The notes under the pieces: generated by a model
Database searches by the model: none
Told to the model about the DNA's origin: nothing
The model's input: the letters and a program-made list of their open reading frames with translations, nothing else
Source of the DNA: Actinomycetota bacterium
GTDB taxonomy: Bacteria > Actinomycetota > UBA4738 > HRBIN12
Direction of reading: 5' to 3'
NCBI GenBank assembly: GCA_005884925.1
Contig: VAYU01000030.1
Location: 51,950 to 115,949, forward strand
DNA: 64,000 bases
Position numbers and translations under genes: made by a program
Part shown: piece by piece, positions 29,746 to 37,721 of the stretch
Numbering within the stretch: position 1 is the stretch's first letter
Layout of the letters: the number at the start of each line of letters is the position of its first letter

Positions 29746-29764
29746 CAGCTGATCGGATCAGCTG
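29746..29764. terminator. Hairpin between convergent DUF151 and CAP genes
   Basis: CAGCTGAT (29746-29753), loop CGG, ATCAGCTG (29757-29764). The right arm contains the complement of the TGA of the opposing CAP gene. Likely bidirectional; no clear U-tract. Confidence 0.6.
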
Positions 29765-30216
29765 TAGAAGAAGACGGTCACCCACAGCACGCCGTCGATG
29801 CGGACCGCGCCGATCGCGACATGACGGAACGTGCTGTGCAGGATGTTCGCCCGGTGCGGCGCCGAGGCCATGAACGCGGACTCCAGATCCCGGACGGTGC
29901 CTCCGGTCACGCCGACGTTCTCGCCCCAGTAGTGCCATCTGATGCCCTTGAGGTAATAGCTGGCCGGATCCGGCGTGTGGTACAGCGTGTTGGCGTTCGC
30001 CATCGCGATCGAGTGCTTCCGAGCGAGCTGCGACATGTCGCGATTGATCCACACGCGTTGCAACGCATGGTGGTATCGGCTCACGTTCGTGGCGGTCAGC
30101 ATCGCGTGGCGGGGGTAGAAGGAGGTCGTCGCCCCGTGGGCACCGGACGGGAGGGCGCCGAAGAACAGGCCGCCGAGGGCCGCCGCCAGCGCCATCCGTA
30201 GGATCCTGGTCCTCAT
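29758..30216 (-). CDS. Secreted CAP-domain (SCP/PR1-like) protein
   Basis: A 152-residue protein with a signal peptide ('RMALAAALGGLFFGALPSGA', cleavage near 28) and a CAP fold: a helix with 'LARKHSIAMANANTLYHT', 'WGENVG', 'SAFMASAPHRANILHSTFRH' and the C-terminal strand 'VLWVTVFFYS'. The His/Glu cavity residues are present. Bacterial CAP proteins are extracellular; some bind or cut cell-wall components, but the role here is unknown. A strong GGAGGGGAGG ribosome site precedes the ATG. It is one of few minus-strand genes left of 34 kb, inserted in the garA-gcvP block. Confidence 0.85.
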   Translation of the reverse strand: MRTRILRMALAAALGGLFFGALPSGAHGATTSFYPRHAMLTATNVSRYHHALQRVWINRDMSQLARKHSIAMANANTLYHTPDPASYYLKGIRWHYWGENVGVTGGTVRDLESAFMASAPHRANILHSTFRHVAIGAVRIDGVLWVTVFFYS

Positions 30217-30334
30217 CTCCGCCTCCCCTCCAGACCGTGCCGGGCTACCTAGTCCGACTTGACCAGTAGTTCATCGACCGGACGCTCCGCGGACTTGAGA
30301 GGTGACGACGGCCCGCAGCGGGGGGGCGGGTGGC

Positions 30335-30388
30335 TTGACGGGACGCGGGAGGCCCCGTACGCTGCTGAATCACACCATCGTGATTCAG
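30335..30388 (+). promoter_or_regulatory. Promoter with palindromic operator upstream of MerR-like gene
   Basis: TTGACG (30335-30340), a 17-base spacer, TACGCT (30358-30363). Immediately downstream is the perfect inverted repeat CTGAATCAC (30365-30373), 6 bases, GTGATTCAG (30380-30388), which spans the predicted start of transcription. This is the arrangement of an autorepressor operator. Confidence 0.72.
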
Positions 30389-30411
30389 GTCAGCGGTTCG
30401 GAGCGCATCGG

Positions 30412-30861
30412 ATGAGCGAGCAGGGCTATCGGGTCCCAGAGGTCTGTCGGATCGTCGGCATCACCTACCGGCAGCTGGATTACTGGGCTCGGACCGAGCT
30501 CGTCACGCCGTCGATCCGCGACGCAACGGGGAGCGGTTCACAGCGGCTCTATTCGTTCCAGGACCTCGTCACCCTCCGGGTGATCAAGAACCTGCTCGAT
30601 ACCGGGGTCTCGCTCCAGCGGGTACGGACGGCGGTGGAACATCTCAGCGCCATGGAACGGCCGGTCGCGGCCGTGACCCTCATATCGGATGGCCGGGGTG
30701 TCTACGAGGCCGATTCGCCCGAGGCAGTCGTCGATCTCCTCAGGCAAGGGCAAGGGGTATTCGCGATCGCGTTGGATCGGGTATGGGAGGACGTCGAGAA
30801 CGCCCTGACGAAGGCGAAGCGTGGCTCCGGGAGGCGACGGGCCGCAGCAGGAGGGCCGTGA
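30412..30861 (+). CDS. MerR-family regulator (Rv1830/ResR-like position)
   Basis: 149 residues. N-terminal MerR winged HTH 'YRVPEVCRIVGITYRQLDYW', 'TELVTPSIRDATGSGSQRLY', then a helical dimerisation region 'VIKNLLDTGVSLQRVRTAVE' and a C-terminal region of unknown fold. The homologous position in M. tuberculosis holds Rv1830 (ResR/McdR), a growth and division regulator. The ATG at 30412 gives the family N-terminus; a longer reading frame would cross the promoter. A palindrome over its predicted transcription start suggests self-repression. The stop overlaps the next gene (GTGA). Confidence 0.87.
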   Translation: MSEQGYRVPEVCRIVGITYRQLDYWARTELVTPSIRDATGSGSQRLYSFQDLVTLRVIKNLLDTGVSLQRVRTAVEHLSAMERPVAAVTLISDGRGVYEADSPEAVVDLLRQGQGVFAIALDRVWEDVENALTKAKRGSGRRRAAAGGP

Positions 30862-31226
30862 GCGCCGGGCCACTCGCGACACCTCTGCTGAAGAGCGACA
30901 CCGTCCGGTTCGCGCACGCATCCGAGCGCCAGTTCGCGCGTTTGCTCGATTTCTATCAGATCGGGTGGGAGTACGAGCCGACGTCGTTCGACATCGGATG
31001 GGATCGTGACGGCAACGTTGTGCAGCGGTTCACGCCGGATTTCTACCTCGTGGAGTTCGACCTCTACATCGAGATAACCACGCTGAACCAGAAGCTCGTG
31101 ACGAAGAAGAACCGGAAGGTTCGTCGCCTGCGCGAGCGCTATCCGGAGATCCGATGCAAGGTCTTCTACCAGCGCGACTACCTCTCCTTGGTGACCAAGT
31201 ACGGTCTCGAGGATGCGTCGGGCTGA
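30858..31226 (+). CDS. PD-(D/E)xK nuclease-like small protein
   Basis: A 122-residue protein with the pattern of a restriction-endonuclease-like core: 'SERQFARLLDFYQIGWEYEP', 'RFTPDFYLVEFDLYIEITTL', 'KLVTKKNRKVRRLRERYPEI', 'KVFYQRDYLSL'. D in TPDFYL and E in YIEIT are placed like the PD...ExK acidic residues; a Lys cluster follows. I recall related sequences being labelled as phosphoribosyltransferase-associated, and hpt is nearby, but no PRPP motif exists here. Function is unknown; nuclease or RNA/DNA binding is plausible. The GTG overlaps the regulator stop. Confidence 0.65.
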   Translation: MSAGPLATPLLKSDTVRFAHASERQFARLLDFYQIGWEYEPTSFDIGWDRDGNVVQRFTPDFYLVEFDLYIEITTLNQKLVTKKNRKVRRLRERYPEIRCKVFYQRDYLSLVTKYGLEDASG

Positions 31227-31252
31227 GGAACGGCGAACGACGCTCCCACCCG

Positions 31253-31265
31253 TACACTCGTATGT
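31253..31265 (+). promoter_or_regulatory. -10 box for leaderless gcvPA
   Basis: TACACT at 31253-31258, then CGTATGT, then the gcvPA GTG at 31266. The 7-base spacing predicts a leaderless message; no ribosome site is present. No glycine riboswitch fits in the 39-base gap. Confidence 0.6.
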
Positions 31266-32594
31266 GTGAGGTTCGCACCCCACACCGGCGACGACGTTCG
31301 CGAGATGCTCGCGGCGGTCGGCGTCCCTTCGATCGACGAGCTCTTCTCTCAGATCCCCGAGGACCTGCGCTTGCAGCGACCGCTGGATCTTCCCCGTGGA
31401 GTATCGGAGCAGGAGATCCTGACCGATCTCGCGGCGCTTGCCCGTCGCGACCGCGCCGCGGATGACCTCGTCTGTTTCGCCGGACGTGGCGCGTACGATC
31501 ACTTCGTACCGAGCGTCGTATGGGCGCTCGTCGGACGCTCTGAGCTCTACACCTCGTATACGCCGTACCAACCGGAGCTGTCCCAAGGCGTCCTTCAGGC
31601 GCTCTTCGAGTTCCAATCGATGGTGTGCGAGCTCACGGCGCTCGACGTTTCCAACGCATCGCTCTACGACGGTGCGACGGCCCTCGTCGAGGCCGTCAAC
31701 ATGGCTCGTGCGGGCGGCCGATCGCGCGTCCTCGTCGCCGGCGGGGTCGACCCTCGCTACGTCGAGACGCTCCGAACGTACGGTCGAGGCTCCGGCTACG
31801 TGCCGGAGGTGATCGAGGCTCCCGGTGCCCGCAGTGCGCCGCCGACCGAGCTCGGCCCGGATGTCGCCGCGGTCGTGATCCAGCACCCCAACGTCTTCGG
31901 CATCCTGGAGGACGTGAAGGCGTTCGGGACGCCGGCTCGCACCGCGGGAGCCATGGTCATCCAGGTCTTCGATCCCACCTCCCTGGGGATCCTGGCGCCT
32001 CCGGGCGATCTCGGAGCAGACATCGCGGTCGCCGAGGGGCAACCGTTCGGGAACCACCTCAACTACGGCGGTCCGTACCTCGGGATGCTGGCCGCGAAGA
32101 TGGAGCACGTCCGGAAGATGCCCGGTCGGATCGTGGGGGAGACCGTCGACGTCGATGGCAGGACCGGCTACGTGCTCACGTTGCAGGCCCGCGAGCAGCA
32201 CATCCGTCGAGAGAAAGCGACGTCGAACATCTGCACGAACCAGACCCTGATGGCGCTCGCGGCGACCATCCACATGGCCTGGCTCGGGCCCAGAGGCCTT
32301 GCTCAGCTCGGCCGTCAGTGCTCCGCCAAGGCCTCCTACGCCTTCGAGGCGCTGACCAGCTTGCCCACGGTGGAGGCAGCGTTCCCGGGCGAGCCGTTCT
32401 TCAAAGAGTTCGCCGTGCGTGTCCCCTTGCCGGCAGCCGAGGTCCGCGACGCGTTGGTCGATCGAGGGTTCCTCGCCGGCGTGCCTGCCCCGTGGGTGGA
32501 CGAAGGGACGCTGCTCGTAGCCGTCACCGAACGACGGACGCGACCGGAGATCGATGCGCTGGCAGCCGCGATGGGGGAGGTCCTGGCCTCGTGA
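31266..32594 (+). CDS. gcvPA: Glycine dehydrogenase (decarboxylating) subunit 1
   Basis: A 442-residue split P-protein, alpha subunit. N-terminal 'FAPHTGDDVREMLAAVGV', 'YTPYQPELSQGVLQALFEFQ', 'NASLYDGATALVEA', 'QQPNVFG'-type 'IQHPNVFGILED', 'GEPFGNHLNYGGPY'-type GQPFGNHLNYGGPY and 'RREKATSNICTNQTLMALA'. It lacks the PLP lysine, which is in subunit 2. It pairs with gcvPB to decarboxylate glycine and load the aminomethyl group on GcvH. The stop overlaps gcvPB (GTGA). Confidence 0.95.
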   Translation: MRFAPHTGDDVREMLAAVGVPSIDELFSQIPEDLRLQRPLDLPRGVSEQEILTDLAALARRDRAADDLVCFAGRGAYDHFVPSVVWALVGRSELYTSYTPYQPELSQGVLQALFEFQSMVCELTALDVSNASLYDGATALVEAVNMARAGGRSRVLVAGGVDPRYVETLRTYGRGSGYVPEVIEAPGARSAPPTELGPDVAAVVIQHPNVFGILEDVKAFGTPARTAGAMVIQVFDPTSLGILAPPGDLGADIAVAEGQPFGNHLNYGGPYLGMLAAKMEHVRKMPGRIVGETVDVDGRTGYVLTLQAREQHIRREKATSNICTNQTLMALAATIHMAWLGPRGLAQLGRQCSAKASYAFEALTSLPTVEAAFPGEPFFKEFAVRVPLPAAEVRDALVDRGFLAGVPAPWVDEGTLLVAVTERRTRPEIDALAAAMGEVLAS

Positions 32595-34087
32595 GCCTCG
32601 GGGCACCCGTCCGACGCCAGGGGCCGCCGGGAGCGGGGACCGTTCGGGATCTGGCGCAGCCTGGGCGGGGGGCATGGAGCTTCCCCGAACTGGACGTCGA
32701 GTCGACCGAGATCCCCGAGATGCATCGCCGCCGGCAGGCTCCGGGACTCCCGGAGGTCGCCGAGCGCGATCTGGTCCGGCACTACACCCGCCTGTCGCAG
32801 ATGAACTACGGCGTCGACACAGGGATCTATCCGCTCGGCTCCTGCTCGATGAAGTACAACCCCAAGCTGGCCGAGGTGGCAGCCGCAGCGCCGGGCTTCG
32901 CGCGTCTGCACCCCCTGCAGCCGGACGCCACCGCGCAGGGAGCGCTGGAGATGCTCTGGCGGCTCGAGGCCGCCCTGTGCGAGATCACGGGGATGACGCG
33001 TGCGACCCTGCAACCCCCCGCGGGTGCCTGCGGCGAGCTCACGGGGCTGCTCATCATGCGCGCGCATCACACCGAGCTCGGGAACCCACGCAGCACGGTC
33101 CTGATCCCCGATTCGGCCCACGGGACCAACCCGGCGAGCGCTCGTCTCGGTGGCTACCGCGCGGTTCCCGTCCCATCCACGAAACGGGGACTCGTCGACG
33201 TCGATGCGCTCGCCAGCCTCGTGAACGACGATGTCGCGGGACTGATGCTCACGAACCCGAACACACTCGGCCTGTTCGAGGAGGACATCGCCCGGATCAC
33301 CTCGATCGTGCATGATGCCGGGGGGCTCGTCTACTACGACGGTGCGAACCTCAACGCGATCATGGGTCGGAGCCGACCGGGAGACATGGGCTTCGACATC
33401 GTCCACATCAATACCCACAAGACGTTCGCGACGCCCCACGGGGGCGGCGGCCCGGGCGCCGGACCCGTGGGCGTCATCGAGCACCTCGTGCCGTATCTCC
33501 CGGTGCCGCGCGTCGAGCGCGATCCGGACGGCACGTTCCGGATGTCCGAGGACGCACCGCGGTCCATCGGACGGATGCATGGGTTCCACGGGAACTTCGG
33601 GGTGCTCGTCCGCGCGTACGCGTATGTCTTCTTCCATGGGTCCGACGGGCTCCAGGAGGTGAGCGAGCTGGCCGTGCTGAACGCGAATTACCTCGCCTCG
33701 GCGATCCTGGAGGACTTCCCGCTCGCGTATCCGGATTCCCGCCCGATGCACGAGTTCGTCGCCACCGCCGCGCGCCTCGAGCGCGAGGCGGGTGTGCGCG
33801 CGATGGATGTCGCGAAACGGGTGATCGATCTCGGCTATCACCCCTCGACGGTGTACTTCCCCCTCGTCGTGGAGGAGGCGATGATGGTCGAGCCGACGGA
33901 GACCGAATCGAAGGAGACGCTCGACGGTTTCGCCGCGGCGCTGCGGCAGGCGGCGGCCGAAGCTCGAGCCGACCCGGACCTCCTGCATCAGGCCCCCGTG
34001 ACCGCCCCGGTCCGGCGGCTGGACGAAGCGCGAGCGGCGCGCCACCTGCGGCTCACCTGGCGCGCCGAGGGGTCCGGGAACGACTGA
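32591..34087 (+). CDS. gcvPB: Glycine dehydrogenase (decarboxylating) subunit 2
   Basis: A 498-residue beta subunit. 'YPLGSCSMKYNPK', 'LQPPAGACGELTGLLIMRA', 'PDSAHGTNPASA' and the PLP-binding Lys277 in 'HINTHKTFATPHGGGGPG'. The GTG at 32591 overlaps the gcvPA stop; an open frame extending far upstream is only the shadow of gcvPA. Many bacteria fuse the two subunits; the split form is seen here. A strong hairpin follows the stop. Confidence 0.95.
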   Translation: MSLGAPVRRQGPPGAGTVRDLAQPGRGAWSFPELDVESTEIPEMHRRRQAPGLPEVAERDLVRHYTRLSQMNYGVDTGIYPLGSCSMKYNPKLAEVAAAAPGFARLHPLQPDATAQGALEMLWRLEAALCEITGMTRATLQPPAGACGELTGLLIMRAHHTELGNPRSTVLIPDSAHGTNPASARLGGYRAVPVPSTKRGLVDVDALASLVNDDVAGLMLTNPNTLGLFEEDIARITSIVHDAGGLVYYDGANLNAIMGRSRPGDMGFDIVHINTHKTFATPHGGGGPGAGPVGVIEHLVPYLPVPRVERDPDGTFRMSEDAPRSIGRMHGFHGNFGVLVRAYAYVFFHGSDGLQEVSELAVLNANYLASAILEDFPLAYPDSRPMHEFVATAARLEREAGVRAMDVAKRVIDLGYHPSTVYFPLVVEEAMMVEPTETESKETLDGFAAALRQAAAEARADPDLLHQAPVTAPVRRLDEARAARHLRLTWRAEGSGND

Positions 34088-34119
34088 GGGGCCGGGCGGC
34101 CCAGCCGCCCGGCCCCTCA
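34085..34119. terminator. Terminator after gcvPB
   Basis: A perfect 15-bp stem, 34085-34099 with 34105-34119, loop CCCAG. The left arm begins with the gcvPB TGA. It lies between convergent genes and can act in both directions; there is no T-tract. Confidence 0.7.
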
Positions 34120-34142
34120 GGGGTCATCCACCTGCCGGAGGC

Positions 34143-37022
34143 TTATGCCTCCCGGCGCCTCCGTCCGAGCACGATCCCCAGCAGACCGAGCGCGAGGAGC
34201 ACGCCCGCGATCAGACCGAGCCGCGCCGCGTCGGAGCCGGTGAAGGCCGTGGGCGGCGGTGACGGCGGCGGGTTCTTGGCCAAGACGATCGTCACGAACG
34301 CATCGTCGTTGTCGGAGACCTGCGTGCCGAGCACGTCCGTCCCGGTGGCGGTCCCGACGTTCGTGACGATCGGGTTCCCGGCCGGCAGGACGAAGTCCTT
34401 CGTGAGGGTGACGGACTGACCGGGCTCCAACGTGGCGATGTCGCCGATGTGCCCGATCACGTCGTCGTCGACGCTCACGTTGAACAGGATGGTGTCGCCG
34501 GTGTTCGTGACCACGTAGGTATAGGTCACGGTGTCACCGGGGTTGCCGCTCCGGGGGCTGACGGTCTTGACGATCGTGATCCCCGGGCAGATCACGGTCA
34601 GGGACGCGCTGGCCTGGTCGTTGGCCGTGAACTGGGCCGTGTTCGGCTCGTTGAGCGCGTCCACCGTTGCCGTGTTGTTGACGGCACCGCAGCTGGTCCC
34701 GTCCGTCGGCGAGGTGACGTGCACGGTGTGTGAGGCACCCTCGGCGAGGCTGCCGAAGTTACACGAGAGCACGCCGGCATCGATCGAGCACGGAGGCTGG
34801 GCTCCCGGTGCCAGGCCGTCGATCAGATCGATCGTCCAATCGAGGCCACCGTTCGTCGGCAACGTGTCGGTGAGGGTGACGCCGTTGGCCGTCCCCGGTC
34901 CGTTGTTCCCAACCGTGATCAGGAACCCGATCGCGTCGCCACCCTCCACGAGCGGTGCATCGGCCGTCTTGGTGACGAACACATCCGGGCAGTCCACGGT
35001 CGTCGAGGCCGAAGCGTTCCCGGTCCCGTCGTTGGTGGTCGTGAAGGATGCGGTGTTGTCGTATGCCGCGCAGCTGGCGCTCGCGGTGTGGGAGGTCACG
35101 TGCACCGTGATGCTCCCGCCCGAGGCCACCGTGGCCGGCCCACAGCTGAGCGTCTGGGTCGGCGCGGAGCCCGAGATCGAGCAGCTGCTGGCCGGGGTGT
35201 TGGAGTCGATCGACCAATCCACCCCGGTGCCACCCGGCAGCGGATCGTTGATCGAGACCCCGGTCGCGTCGCCCGCCCCGGTGTTCGAGAGCGTCACCGT
35301 GAACCCGATGTCCGAGCCGGCGTTCACGGAGGCGTTATCGGCCGTCTTGGTGATCGTCAGGTTCGGGCAGTTCACGGTCGTCGAGGCCGAATCGTTCCCG
35401 ATCCCGTCGTTGGTGCTCGTGAACGATGCGGTGTTGTCGTAGGTGCCGCAGCTGCCTCCCGTTGTGTGGGAGGTCACGTGCACGGTGATGCTCCCGCCCG
35501 AGGCCACCGTGGCCGGCCCACAGCTGAGCGTCTGGGTCGGTGCGGTACCCGTGATCGAGCAGCTACTGGCCGGGGTGTTGGAGTCGATCGACCAATCCAC
35601 CCCGGTGCCACCGGGCAGCGCGTCGTTGATCGAGACCCCGGTCGCGTCGCCTGCACCCGTGTTCGTGAGGGTCACCGTGAACCCGATGTCCGAGCCGGCG
35701 TTCACGGAGGCGGCGTCAGCGGTCTTGGTGATCGTCAGGTCGGGGCAGTTCACGGTGATCGTGGCCGTGTCGGTGTTGTCCGTCTGGTCCGATCCCTCAT
35801 TGTCCGCAGCTACGGTCGCGGTGTTCGAGAGCGTGCCGCAGTCCTGGACGTCGGTGACGCCGGAGACGTGGATCGTCTTCGATGCGCCTTCGTCCATCGT
35901 GGCGAACGTACAGCTCAGGGTTCCGGACGAGATCGAGCATCCCGTGACGGCCGGGTCGATCGACCATGCGACGCCAGGAGGCAACGGGTCGTTGAGCGTG
36001 ACGTTATCGGCCGTGCCAGGACCGTTGTTCGTGACAACGATCGTGAACGCGGCCGTATCGCCGGCGTTGATCGTCCCTTGGTCCGCGGTCTTGGTGACCG
36101 AGATGTTGGGTTGCACGACGGCGAGCGCGCTGGGCTGGATGCTCCGGTCCTGGTTCTTGTTGGAGCTGTCGTCGAGCTGCTGCGTTCGCATGTGCCACGG
36201 TGCGCCGCTGATCGTGGCGGCGCCGTTCGCGTCGCCGCCGTTCGACTCGTTCCAGTACGCGGACTGCGCGATGTGGGCACCCCACAGGAAGAACGCCCAG
36301 TCGCTCGTGGTGGTGAACGTCACGACCATGTCCCCGTGCCCTTGGTTGTCATGCGTCGGCGTGCTGATGTCGCTGATCGTCCCGCCGTACATCGTCAGGT
36401 TCCGGCTGACGCCGGCGAACGCGATCGCGCCGTTCACCGTGAGCCCGGGACTCACGGCGGGGGAGAAGGAGTCACCGGTGAAAGCGTGTGTGTCCGCCAC
36501 GCCGAGGTTGTTCGGGCAATGCGATGAAGCACCGCCCGAGTTTGGGTCGGCGCACTTGTTCGGGTTCTCGGTGACGTTCCAGGTCGCGAGGAAGTCATAG
36601 GCCTCGCTGCCACTCGTCAGGAAGTCGTAATTGAGGTGGATCGTGTGCGACCCAGCCGCCACGCCTTCGAGCGCGAGGCGGAAGGGGACCACGTCGCCTT
36701 CGCCATAGGCTGAGTTGTTCCCGTTGAGGTCGCCGTTCTGCCACCCCTTGCCCGGCTTGTTGGCGTACTGATCGAGGTTGACGTTGAGCGAGCCTGCGGC
36801 TGCGGTGGTGAGTGCAGGGGCCGTGACCCTCGACGTCGAGGTCTTCGCGACCGAGCCGCTCCCGGCCTTCGACTGTCCCATGGAGAGCGAGAGCCCTCCC
36901 GCCCACGCGGTCAGCCCTGCCTGACCGAACGCGACGGAGAACAGGAGCAGCAAACAGAACAACGACGTGAAGGCGCCCCGGCGGGCGCTTCGCGTTCGAT
37001 CGGTTCTTGACCGAGTAGCCAT
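34143..37022 (-). CDS. Surface-anchored protein with five DUF11 repeats
   Basis: 959 residues from the ATG at 37022. Signal peptide 1-42 ('FTSLFCLLLLFSVAFGQAGL'). Residues 70-300 are a beta-rich domain of unknown type with 'GDVVPFRLALEG' and 'HGDMVVTFTT'. Five DUF11 repeats follow (about 308-428, 429-554, 555-680, 681-814, 815-916), each starting near 'ITKTAD' and carrying 'GPGTA' or 'GAGDA' turns. The C-terminus is a Pro-rich spacer, 'TAFTGSDAARLG', a TM helix and RRRRE, resembling class E (LAxTG-type) sorting signals. A cell-envelope adhesin or S-layer-like role is inferred. Thr/Ser codon use sets it apart from neighbouring enzymes. Confidence 0.88.
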   Translation of the reverse strand: MATRSRTDRTRSARRGAFTSLFCLLLLFSVAFGQAGLTAWAGGLSLSMGQSKAGSGSVAKTSTSRVTAPALTTAAAGSLNVNLDQYANKPGKGWQNGDLNGNNSAYGEGDVVPFRLALEGVAAGSHTIHLNYDFLTSGSEAYDFLATWNVTENPNKCADPNSGGASSHCPNNLGVADTHAFTGDSFSPAVSPGLTVNGAIAFAGVSRNLTMYGGTISDISTPTHDNQGHGDMVVTFTTTSDWAFFLWGAHIAQSAYWNESNGGDANGAATISGAPWHMRTQQLDDSSNKNQDRSIQPSALAVVQPNISVTKTADQGTINAGDTAAFTIVVTNNGPGTADNVTLNDPLPPGVAWSIDPAVTGCSISSGTLSCTFATMDEGASKTIHVSGVTDVQDCGTLSNTATVAADNEGSDQTDNTDTATITVNCPDLTITKTADAASVNAGSDIGFTVTLTNTGAGDATGVSINDALPGGTGVDWSIDSNTPASSCSITGTAPTQTLSCGPATVASGGSITVHVTSHTTGGSCGTYDNTASFTSTNDGIGNDSASTTVNCPNLTITKTADNASVNAGSDIGFTVTLSNTGAGDATGVSINDPLPGGTGVDWSIDSNTPASSCSISGSAPTQTLSCGPATVASGGSITVHVTSHTASASCAAYDNTASFTTTNDGTGNASASTTVDCPDVFVTKTADAPLVEGGDAIGFLITVGNNGPGTANGVTLTDTLPTNGGLDWTIDLIDGLAPGAQPPCSIDAGVLSCNFGSLAEGASHTVHVTSPTDGTSCGAVNNTATVDALNEPNTAQFTANDQASASLTVICPGITIVKTVSPRSGNPGDTVTYTYVVTNTGDTILFNVSVDDDVIGHIGDIATLEPGQSVTLTKDFVLPAGNPIVTNVGTATGTDVLGTQVSDNDDAFVTIVLAKNPPPSPPPTAFTGSDAARLGLIAGVLLALGLLGIVLGRRRREA
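34983..35738 (-). repeat. Tandem 378-bp repeat inside the surface-protein gene
   Basis: Two adjacent 126-codon units, 35361-35738 and 34983-35360, encode DUF11 repeats 2 and 3 that differ at few residues, mainly near their C-terminal ends. Long identical DNA stretches are visible in both. The neighbouring repeats 1 and 4 are much more diverged, so the pair looks recently duplicated or homogenised. Confidence 0.88.
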
Positions 37023-37348
37023 CTCTCCGAACCCCCAGCTTTCGTGGCCGCTTCTGTGGCCGATCTGCCCGACATGACCATGGGGCCGGTGGCGGACACC
37101 CATCGGTCCTACCGCAGTCCCCGGGCAGAAGCTACGCTTCCTCTCCGGGGGATGCCATCGGACGAAAGCCTTGACCCCCCGCCCCCCAGGAGACGTAGTC
37201 CCTTCGGCTATGCGGACCCGAAGTGTGGAGTACACCGTCCGGTCTGCCAAATGCGCAGGTCAATGGGCCCAAAACGAGATCCCGACGCGTCGAGGCGGAC
37301 CAGCTCGCGTCTACGCCGCGAAGCGGCTGGTAGCTAGAGCGCGTACGC
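37023..37348 (-). other. Long intergenic leader of the surface-protein gene
   Basis: 326 bases without a gene. On - it contains nested pairing: CCCCGG...CCGGGG enclosing GAAGC-GTA-GCTTC (about 37149-37110), and CGGT-AGG-ACCG just downstream. The words CCGATGG occur twice. The predicted fold resembles a structured 5' leader. No known riboswitch consensus was matched with confidence. GGGGG about 9 bases before the ATG could be the ribosome site. Confidence 0.35.
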
Positions 37349-37685
37349 TCATCGGACGACCGAGTGGTTCCGTTGTGGGAAACCCACCCGTAGCACAACG
37401 CCGCCGAGCCCGAGCAGCGCGACGCAGCGGCCCCGGCCCGCGCGACGTCCCAGCCGGTGAAGGCCGTGTTGCCGTGACCCGAACGCTGCGCATCGCGAGC
37501 ACGGTCACACCCGTTACCGTCCGCGCGGAGACCTGGGAGCCGGAGAGGTCCGATCCCATGACGGTCGTCGTCTCGAAGAGCGTGGCGCGAGGCCCCGGAA
37601 GCGCTTCGCTGGACGTTGAGCCGGAGGGCGCGTCCCGGGGAAGGTGCGGGGGCCGGACCGAGTCGGCAGGCCAACCCGCGCTCAC
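37349..37685 (-). pseudogene. Decayed 3' end of a second surface-anchored protein
   Basis: Three reading-frame pieces on - join into a typical exported-protein C-terminus. 'LSGSQVSARTVTGVTVLA' is in one frame. 'NTAFTGWDVARAGAA' (around 37473-37430) is in a second. 'LLGLGGVVLRVGFPQRNHS' plus VVR-stop (37417-37349) is in a third. TAFTGxDxAR matches the anchor of the intact neighbour (TAFTGSDAARL). At least two frameshifts and no start make it a remnant, unless sequencing errors are to blame. Confidence 0.6.
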
Positions 37686-37693
37686 ATCGCGCT

Positions 37694-37721
37694 AGGTGAC
37701 ATAATGTCCATTATCGGCGTT
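37694..37721. other. dif: dif-like chromosome dimer resolution site
   Basis: On - the 28 bases read as an 11-base arm AACGCCGATAA, the 6-base centre TGGACA and an 11-base arm TTATGTCACCT. This fits the actinobacterial dif pattern I recall (CCGATAAT..ACATTATGTCA) at every base from CGCC to GTCA; only the outer flanks differ. The inner ATAATG-TC-CATTAT is a perfect inverted repeat. It lies where gene orientation switches, and an Xer gene is in the window. Confidence 0.82.

Noticed and set aside
31625..34087. An 820-residue + strand protein
   Set aside because: The first 322 codons are a frame shadow of gcvPA; gcvPB begins at the GTG overlapping the gcvPA stop.
37081..37200. Cyclic-di-GMP (GEMM) riboswitch before the surface-protein gene
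   Set aside because: GGTAGGACCGATGGG looks a little like the 3' end of GEMM-I, but the conserved GGCAAACC and GACGCAAAGCC core is missing.
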